DNA from: Alcaligenaceae bacterium
Lineage (GTDB): Bacteria > Pseudomonadota > Gammaproteobacteria > Burkholderiales > Burkholderiaceae
Assembly (NCBI GenBank): GCA_947445495.1
Contig: CANFEI010000010.1
Coordinates: forward strand, 1 to 12,046
Length of the DNA: 12,046 nt
Direction of reading: 5' to 3'
Both the position numbers and the translations under genes were made by a program. The notes under the pieces were generated by a model. That model did no database searches and was not told the origin of the DNA. It saw only the letters and a list, made by a program, of their open reading frames with translations. This document shows positions 7,014 through 12,046 of this stretch, piece after piece (within the stretch, counting starts at the first letter, position 1; each line of letters begins with the position of its first letter).

Positions 7014-8000
7014 ATGCATCGACGCACCGTACTGACTAAAGCACTTCAAACAGCTCTTGCACTGGGAGTCTCCGCACTCCCTGGCGTACTCTTCGCGCAG
7101 TCTGCTTACCCCAACAAACAGATTCGTTTCGTTGTACCCTTCGCAGCGGGCGGCGGCGGCGATGCCGTCGCACGACTGCTCGCACAGCGGCTCGGTGAAC
7201 AAATTGGCGAATCGATCGCGGTAGAGAATAAAGCGGGCGCCGGTGGAATTATCGGATCATCGTTTGTCCTGAAATCACCCCCCGATGGCTACATGGTGCT
7301 CAATATGTCGAGCACCTACGCCATTCAAGCCGCGATTGGTAAGAATATGAATTTCGATCCGATCAAAGACATGCAGCCTATCATCATGGTGTCAAGAGAC
7401 CCTGTTGTGATGATCGTTCGAGCATCATCTACGCTGAATAACGCAAAAGATCTAATTAATGCGGCGAAAGCCACACCGGGCAAGCTGACGCATGGCTCCG
7501 CAGGAATTGGTTCGATTGCCCATCTGGGGACCGAGGAGCTGGCATTTCTAATGGGCATCTCCTTAGTCCACGTTCCCTACAAAGGCTCCTCCCAAGCGTT
7601 CACTGACTTGGTTGGCGGCAACGTCGATATGATGCTTACCAGCGCAACGTTCGCTTCGCCTCACATTAAATCTGGTCGCGTGAAGGCGCTAGGCATTGCT
7701 GGTAAAGAACGCTTACCGAATCTTCCAGAGGTACAGACCTTTGAAGAGCAAGGGATCAAGGGCTATGACGTCGTTGACTGGAAAGCCATCGCCGGCCCCA
7801 AAGGTATGCCGGCAGAAGCGGTTAAGTTTTTGAATATTGAACTGAATAAGGCATTGCAACATAAGTCTGTGACAGAGCGCTTCGCTGCAGAAGGAACGAC
7901 CGCTGTGGGAGGTACGCCTGAACATCTGCTGCAAACGATCGTATCGGATGTCGAGCGCTGGAAGCGCGTGATCAAAGCAGCCAACATCAAATTTGAGTAA
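7014..8000 (+). CDS. Bug-type (TctC-family) periplasmic solute-binding receptor, third copy
   Basis: A 328-residue Bug receptor 17 bases after the second one. The signal peptide ends near residue 28 (LFA, then QSAYP) and begins MHRRTVLTK, a twin-arginine-like start. Landmarks are IRFVVPFAAGGGGDAVAR (37-54, ligand-loop Asp50), ENKAGAGGIIG (71-81), PDGYMVLNM (90-98), VHVPYKGSS (185-193), GGNVDMML (201-208) and the terminal WKRVIKAANIKFE. AAGGA lies six bases before the ATG. The region after PDGY (SSTYAIQAA) and the middle of the protein are unlike the first two copies, so it is not a recent duplicate and probably binds a different or modified ligand. The next gene, the lyase, begins five bases after its stop. 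Confidence 0.92.
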   Translation: MHRRTVLTKALQTALALGVSALPGVLFAQSAYPNKQIRFVVPFAAGGGGDAVARLLAQRLGEQIGESIAVENKAGAGGIIGSSFVLKSPPDGYMVLNMSSTYAIQAAIGKNMNFDPIKDMQPIIMVSRDPVVMIVRASSTLNNAKDLINAAKATPGKLTHGSAGIGSIAHLGTEELAFLMGISLVHVPYKGSSQAFTDLVGGNVDMMLTSATFASPHIKSGRVKALGIAGKERLPNLPEVQTFEEQGIKGYDVVDWKAIAGPKGMPAEAVKFLNIELNKALQHKSVTERFAAEGTTAVGGTPEHLLQTIVSDVERWKRVIKAANIKFE

Positions 8001-8005
8001 AGCAG

Positions 8006-8866
8006 ATGACACTGAACAAACTATTTCGCCAGCAATTAACCGTCGGCGCCGGGCACATCATGCCAGGTGCGGGCAATGCCCTTGCCGCACGCTTTATTGC
8101 CGCGGCGGGACACAAGATGATGTTGGTCAGTGGCGCTGCCGTTGCAAACAACTACCTCGGCGTGCCCGATCTTGGATTGGTATCGGTGACCGAACTTGCT
8201 GAGCATGTAGCGGCGATCAGAGAGGCTGTAGACATTCCTATTTTGGCAGACGGCGACACCGGTTTTGGCAATGCGATCAATGCCAGACGAATGATTCGTT
8301 TATTAGAGCGTGCCGGTGCGAATGCCATCATGCTCGAAGATCAAACTTACCCTAAACGCTGTGGCCATTTTGATGGCAAAGATGTCGTCTCTACACAAGA
8401 AATGGTCTCGAAAATTAAGGCGGCTGTTGACGCCCGACACGATCCAGACCTCATGATCCTTGCTCGCACCGATTCGCGCGCAATCGAAGGGTTTGAAGCA
8501 TCACTCGATCGAGCGCGAGCCTATCAGGAGGCCGGTGCAGACTTTCTGTTTATTGAAGCGCCTTTGACGAAAGAAGAATTGCTTGCAATTCCTAATGCCG
8601 TCCCAGGCATCCACCTGTGCAATATGGTCATCGGCGGCAAGACTCCCCTTTTGCCGCGCGAAGAGCTTGCGGCCGCTGGATACTCTGTGATCTGTTATGC
8701 CAATGCCGCCCTGCAAGCGTCTATGCTAGCCATGCAGAATGCCATGCAACACTTGGCTGCACACGGGTCAATAACAGGGTTTGAGTCCCAGCTCATGATG
8801 TTTGCCGAACGCCAGGCAGTACTCGATGCTGATCACTACAAAGAACTAGAGAAGCGTTACACATGA
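8006..8866 (+). CDS. Isocitrate lyase/PEP mutase superfamily C-C lyase (dimethylmalate/citramalate-lyase-like)
   Basis: This 286-residue protein is a complete ICL/PEPM barrel. Such enzymes split 2-hydroxy dicarboxylates into a 2-keto acid and a short carboxylate with Mg2+. Visible motifs are VSGAAVANNYLG (41-52), the metal-site segment ADGDTGFGN (81-89), EDQ (111-113), KRCGH (117-121, catalytic Cys119) and ILARTDSRAIEG (151-162). The Cys-Gly-His motif marks a lyase rather than a PEP mutase. HFDGK follows the Cys-Gly motif where methylisocitrate lyase PrpB has HRPNK, arguing against that substrate. The segment N-M-V-I-G-G-K-T-P (206-214) matches the dimethylmalate-lyase/oxaloacetate-hydrolase group, except that Ile209 sits where a Glu is usual. 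The stop overlaps the start of the LeuC-like gene by four bases (ATGA), tying it to the hydro-lyase. Oxaloacetate decarboxylase is an alternative. Confidence 0.83.
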   Translation: MTLNKLFRQQLTVGAGHIMPGAGNALAARFIAAAGHKMMLVSGAAVANNYLGVPDLGLVSVTELAEHVAAIREAVDIPILADGDTGFGNAINARRMIRLLERAGANAIMLEDQTYPKRCGHFDGKDVVSTQEMVSKIKAAVDARHDPDLMILARTDSRAIEGFEASLDRARAYQEAGADFLFIEAPLTKEELLAIPNAVPGIHLCNMVIGGKTPLLPREELAAAGYSVICYANAALQASMLAMQNAMQHLAAHGSITGFESQLMMFAERQAVLDADHYKELEKRYT

Positions 8867-10278
8867 AGCCGTCTACTGGAACCACCTTCTTTGCTAAAGT
8901 CTGGCGAGATCACGTTATCTCGAAGCTGGACGAAGAGTCTGAACTATTGCAAGTCGATCGACTTGTCTTGCACGAGCTCTCAGGCAGTCAAGCACTGAGA
9001 GCACTTGAAGAAGCTGGACGCACGCCAATTAGTCGCGGACAAGTCTTTACTGTTATCGAACACTTGATATCAACGCAACCGGGAAGAGGTCCCTGCGACT
9101 CCGTTTCGTCTAGTGGTCCCGCGATGATACAGACCACTCGAGATGCTTCTAAAAAATACGGGCTGCACTTCATCGACTACGACGATCCTCGACAAGGTAT
9201 TGCACATGTCGTAGCTCCTGAGCTTGGCATTGCCTTCCCCGGCGCGACATTAGTGTGTTGCGACAGCCATACCAGCACGATAGGCGGAGTCGGGGCACTC
9301 GCTTGGGGGATTGGAGCGTCTGAAGCGGAGCATGTGCTGGCCACGCAGACCCTCGCGCAAGCAAAGCCTAAGACGATGCGGGTGAATTTTGAAGGAACCC
9401 TCAAGCCAGGCGTATTTGCAAAGGATATGATCTTGGCCTTAATTGGCACAATCGGCGCTCAGGGTGGCATTGGCTACGCAACGGAATACGCAGGCAGTGC
9501 GGTGCGCGATCTTCCGATCGACGGACGACTCACTCTTTGCAACATGTCTATCGAGTTTTCGTGCAAATACGGTTTTGTCGCTCCAGACGAAAAGACCTTT
9601 GAATATCTAAAAGGTGCAGAGTTTTCACCAAAGGGCGCTGCGTGGCAGAAAGCGACAAACTACTGGCGAACCCTTAAGACCGATGATGATGCAGTGTTTG
9701 ATAAAGAGATTACGATCGATTGCGATGCGCTCGAGCCCCAGGTGACGTGGGGGATCAGTCCTCAGCAAGTAGGTAGTATTGGCGCAACTGTGCCAAAACC
9801 TAGCCAAGCCGTCGATAAAGAGGCTAATGCGCTGGGTGAGCGTGCTCTGACTTATATGAGACTTCACGCAGACGAGCCAATTCGCGGCACTCCCATAGAC
9901 GTTGCTTATATCGGCTCGTGCACCAATGCGCGCCTCACTGATTTGCGTGCCGCAGCGCAGATCCTAAAAGGTCGAAAGGTGAAGGCGGGGATTCAGGCCA
10001 TTTGCGTACCAGGCTCTAGCCCGGTTAAACGCGCAGCAGAAGCCGAAGGCATTGACAAAATCTTTAAAGACGCAGGATTCGAATGGCACGAATCTGCCTG
10101 TGGTTTCTGTGGGCATATCGGCGACAATCGTTTTGCGGACTTGCGCGTGATTAGTACGACAAATCGAAACTTTGAATCGCGACAAGGTCCCAAGACACGC
10201 ACGCATCTTGCCAGTCCTGCAACCGTTGCGGCGTCTGCCATCATGGGCTGTATCGCAGACGCTCGGGAGCTGAGCTAA
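8863..10278 (+). CDS. leuC: LeuC-like large subunit of an aconitase-family hydro-lyase
   Basis: A 471-residue homologue of the 3-isopropylmalate dehydratase large subunit (E. coli LeuC has 466). The symbol names the family, not a proven role. The three 4Fe-4S ligands are Cys353 (IGSCTNAR), Cys413 and Cys416 (ACGFC). Other conserved segments are DSHTSTIGGVGALAWGIGAS (134-153), EHVLATQTL, LTLCNMSIE (224-231), VAPDEKTF and TTNRNFESRQG. Deviations from LeuC: EHL (66-68) replaces the DHN containing the aconitase-type Asp-His pair; CGFCGHIG replaces CSMCLAMN after the cluster cysteines; and Ser replaces Gly in NRNFEGRQG. These changes cluster around the cofactor and substrate site, suggesting a different substrate, such as an alkyl-maleate or maleate. 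It overlaps the lyase gene by four bases and is followed two bases later by the small subunit. No leuA or leuB is nearby. Confidence 0.88.
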   Translation: MKPSTGTTFFAKVWRDHVISKLDEESELLQVDRLVLHELSGSQALRALEEAGRTPISRGQVFTVIEHLISTQPGRGPCDSVSSSGPAMIQTTRDASKKYGLHFIDYDDPRQGIAHVVAPELGIAFPGATLVCCDSHTSTIGGVGALAWGIGASEAEHVLATQTLAQAKPKTMRVNFEGTLKPGVFAKDMILALIGTIGAQGGIGYATEYAGSAVRDLPIDGRLTLCNMSIEFSCKYGFVAPDEKTFEYLKGAEFSPKGAAWQKATNYWRTLKTDDDAVFDKEITIDCDALEPQVTWGISPQQVGSIGATVPKPSQAVDKEANALGERALTYMRLHADEPIRGTPIDVAYIGSCTNARLTDLRAAAQILKGRKVKAGIQAICVPGSSPVKRAAEAEGIDKIFKDAGFEWHESACGFCGHIGDNRFADLRVISTTNRNFESRQGPKTRTHLASPATVAASAIMGCIADARELS

Positions 10279-10280
10279 AC

Positions 10281-10898
10281 ATGGAAGCACTTCAGCGTAT
10301 TACTGGGGTTGCAGCACCCTTCATGCGTATCAATATTGATACGGATCAGATCATTCCTGCGCTCTTCCTTGGAGGGACGGATGCCAAAGGCTATGGTGCG
10401 CATCTCTTTAATGGTTGGCGTTTTTTAGCGAATGGAACGCCCAATCCTGAATTCATTTTGAATCAAGCGCCCTTCGATCGCTCTGAAATTTTGCTCGCAG
10501 ATCGAAATTTTGGTTGTGGCTCATCCCGTGAACGTGCTCCAAAAGCGCTGAGGGAGTTTGGGTTTCGCGCAGTGATTGCGCCTTCGTTTGGCGGGATATT
10601 TTTTAATAACTGCTATCGCAATGGCATTGTTCCGGTCGAACTTCCGATTGGGCAAATCAAAGAACTTGTTTCAGAAGTCGAGGCGAGCTCAGGTCAAGCG
10701 AAAATCACTGTCGATTTAGAGGGCCTCTGTGTCAGCACAGCCAGCGGCAAACGCTTTAGCTTTACCGCTCCCCCAGCGCTGCGAGAAATGCTATTGCAAG
10801 GTCTCGACGAGATCTCGCTGACTCTTTCCAAATCTGAGTCAATCGAACGATTCAGAGCTGCTGATCGTGCCAACCGGCCCTGGGCCTACTCGGTATGA
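10281..10898 (+). CDS. leuD: LeuD-like small subunit of an aconitase-family hydro-lyase
   Basis: This 205-residue protein matches the 3-isopropylmalate dehydratase small subunit (E. coli LeuD has 201) across its length, forming the swivel domain that completes the active site with the LeuC-like subunit. Landmarks are INIDTDQIIP (17-26), GAHLFNGWRFL (39-49), RNFGCGSSRERAP (75-87) and VIAPSFGGIFFNNC. In E. coli LeuD the GCGSSRE motif is followed by His; here Arg85 occupies that place. The substrate-specificity loop is ALFLGGTDAKGYG (27-39), compared with KQFLQKVTRTGFG in LeuD. It therefore lacks the Arg and hydrophobic residues of the isopropylmalate type. This fits a dicarboxylate with a different side group, for example maleate or a methylated maleate. 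The start lies two bases after the large-subunit stop, so translation is probably coupled. The symbol names the family only. Confidence 0.86.
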   Translation: MEALQRITGVAAPFMRINIDTDQIIPALFLGGTDAKGYGAHLFNGWRFLANGTPNPEFILNQAPFDRSEILLADRNFGCGSSRERAPKALREFGFRAVIAPSFGGIFFNNCYRNGIVPVELPIGQIKELVSEVEASSGQAKITVDLEGLCVSTASGKRFSFTAPPALREMLLQGLDEISLTLSKSESIERFRAADRANRPWAYSV

Positions 10899-12046
10899 TT
10901 ACTTCATCAATCGGTCGCTAGCGATACGTGCGCCTTCAGCAAGTGCGCGTAATTTTGCCCAGACCACATCAGTCGCGACACGTCCCATCCCCGCCGACGT
11001 ATCAAAGCCACAATCGGTTCCTGCTAACACGCGCGTTGGATCTCCGACCTCTGCGGCCACTCGCTCAAGCCGTTCAGCAATCACCTCTGGATGCTCGACA
11101 AAGTTCGTCAATACATCAATCACACCAGCGACGATTACCTGGTTGTCCTGTAATGGCTGCTCACGCAAGACCTTCATTTCGTGAGCATGTCGTGCATTCG
11201 CAAAGGGCAGTACAAAACCACCAACTTTCGTTTGACGAATGACAGGCCATATCTTGCGTAGTGGCACATCACAATCATGAGGCCCTTCATAATTCCCCCA
11301 GCACACGTGCATACGGACGCGGTCTTGCGGAATATTGCGTAACGCCACATTGATGGCTGAAACAACACGCTCAATGAACCCTAAAAATTTTGCGTCCGAC
11401 TCATCATGATAGGAAACGTGTCGTTCCAGCGCCAAGTCGGGACAATCAATCTGCAAGATAAAACCATTTTCAACAATCGCCTCGTACTCAAGGCGTAGCG
11501 CTTCGGCCAAGGCAGCAAGATAGGCTTCTTCTGTGTCGTAGTACTCATTCTTACAGGCCGAAGCAATGATGCCGGGTGACGGAGCCGTCAAGAACGCCTC
11601 TGTGAACGACTTTTCCGTTCTTGCATTAAGCGTACTGCGGAAATCGCGCGCCTCAGACGCTGCCAAGTCAGGATCGATATAGCGAACCTCACCGGTTACG
11701 CGTGGAGGCAAGAAATTGCTGACGGCGACCTTGCCGCCAGACTGCTGCTCCAGCATTTTTTTAAATTCTGGATAGCGTTCAACATCGCCGCGCGAAAAGC
11801 GCTTCCACGTGCCACCAAAGCCTGACATGCGACGTTGCACATACAAAAAGAAACCTTCCCTCTGCTGCTCGCCATTGTTACCAACGTCGATACCATTCGC
11901 GAGCTGAAGATCCACGGCAGTTTGCATGGCTTGATGGCCAAGCGACTCAAGTGCTACGGGGTCTACTGCAGCCCCATTGGCACGATCCGCATACATCTGC
12001 ACCAGCTCGAGCGGGCGCGGAAGACTACCAGTGTGTGTTGTAAGAA
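10899..12046 (-). CDS. MetE C-terminal-domain-like methyltransferase family protein (partial, start outside window)
   Basis: The frame stays open to the right edge: before the GTG at 12002 it reads LTTHTGSLPRPLELVQMYA. TGSLPRP is the N-terminal hallmark of the cobalamin-independent methionine synthase II family, so the true start is only a few residues past 12046. An internal GTG start at 12002 would cut the motif. Known members move methyl or alkyl groups between thiols and other carriers with Zn. Segments visible are GIDVGNNGEQ, YVQRRMSGFGG, LQIDCPDLA, MHVCWGNYEGPHDCDVPL and VLAGTDCGFDTSAG. These give the Zn-type His (codon 11307-11309), Cys (11301-11303) and Cys (11010-11012). The Glu ligand expected 34 residues after the His is Pro here (11205-11207). 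The full protein would be about 385-395 residues. It abuts the LeuD-like gene tail to tail with no spacer. Substrate unknown. Confidence 0.85.
   Translation of the reverse strand, partial: LTTHTGSLPRPLELVQMYADRANGAAVDPVALESLGHQAMQTAVDLQLANGIDVGNNGEQQREGFFLYVQRRMSGFGGTWKRFSRGDVERYPEFKKMLEQQSGGKVAVSNFLPPRVTGEVRYIDPDLAASEARDFRSTLNARTEKSFTEAFLTAPSPGIIASACKNEYYDTEEAYLAALAEALRLEYEAIVENGFILQIDCPDLALERHVSYHDESDAKFLGFIERVVSAINVALRNIPQDRVRMHVCWGNYEGPHDCDVPLRKIWPVIRQTKVGGFVLPFANARHAHEMKVLREQPLQDNQVIVAGVIDVLTNFVEHPEVIAERLERVAAEVGDPTRVLAGTDCGFDTSAGMGRVATDVVWAKLRALAEGARIASDRLMK

Noticed and set aside
7993..8202. 69-codon frame beginning TTG inside the end of the third Bug gene
   Set aside because: Different frame from the clear lyase gene starting at 8006, rich in Arg/Cys, no recognisable domain.
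8006..8866. Phosphonate pathway enzyme (PEP mutase)
   Set aside because: The KRCGH motif with catalytic Cys is the lyase signature, and no phosphonate genes accompany it.
9964..10290. 108-codon minus-strand frame
   Set aside because: Antisense shadow of the conserved C-terminal half of the LeuC-like gene.
8863..10898. Leucine biosynthesis operon
   Set aside because: No leuA or leuB; active-site motifs depart from LeuC/LeuD; genes are embedded with Bug receptors and a lyase in a catabolic-looking unit.
12000..12002. GTG at 12002 as the start of the MetE-like gene
   Set aside because: The frame remains open upstream and encodes the conserved TGSLPRP motif, so the start lies beyond the right edge.

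Overview
The window looks like a piece of a beta-proteobacterial chromosome, most likely order Burkholderiales. The main reason is three tandem Bug-type (TctC-family) periplasmic receptors in one operon, a family hugely expanded in that order. A signal-less family-3 solute-binding protein and a MetE-C-like protein, both of types I associate with that order, fit the same picture. By eye the GC content is near 50%, which argues against the GC-rich members such as Bordetella; no genus can be named from this stretch. There is no rRNA, tRNA, transposase, CRISPR array or direct-repeat family, and no gene-free stretch longer than about 210 bases.

Layout, left to right. (1) 1-709, minus: a partial solute-binding-fold protein running off the left edge. 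(2) A 176-base divergent intergenic region with a good sigma-70 promoter pointing right. (3) 886-1995, plus: an FMN-dependent alpha-hydroxy-acid oxidase/dehydrogenase. (4) 1992-3995, minus: a three-module flavoenzyme of the trimethylamine dehydrogenase / 2,4-dienoyl-CoA reductase type, overlapping the previous gene tail to tail by four bases. (5) A 209-base divergent intergenic region carrying a second sigma-70-like promoter, a perfect 14-base palindrome and repeated GGCAAGC half-sites. (6) 4205-10898, plus: a compact seven-gene operon: Bug receptor, maleate-isomerase/Asp-Glu-racemase-like protein, Bug receptor, Bug receptor, isocitrate-lyase/PEP-mutase-superfamily lyase, LeuC-like and LeuD-like hydro-lyase subunits. 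(7) 10899-12046, minus: a MetE C-terminal-domain-like protein, cut by the right edge, abutting the operon tail to tail with no intervening base.

How the operon could work as a unit: the Bug proteins capture a carboxylate in the periplasm. The two-cysteine isomerase could interconvert cis and trans forms of an unsaturated dicarboxylate. The LeuCD-like Fe-S hydro-lyase would add water to give a 2-hydroxy dicarboxylate, and the lyase would split that (retro-Claisen) into a 2-keto acid such as pyruvate plus a short carboxylate. The hydratase-plus-lyase pairing resembles the dimethylmaleate to 2,3-dimethylmalate to propionate plus pyruvate end of nicotinate fermentation in Eubacterium barkeri, and also citraconate/citramalate-type chemistry. 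This is inference from gene content. The LeuCD-like and lyase proteins differ from their best-known relatives at active-site motifs, and no leuA or leuB is present, so leucine biosynthesis is an unlikely role. This operon is the best candidate in the window for an undescribed pathway.
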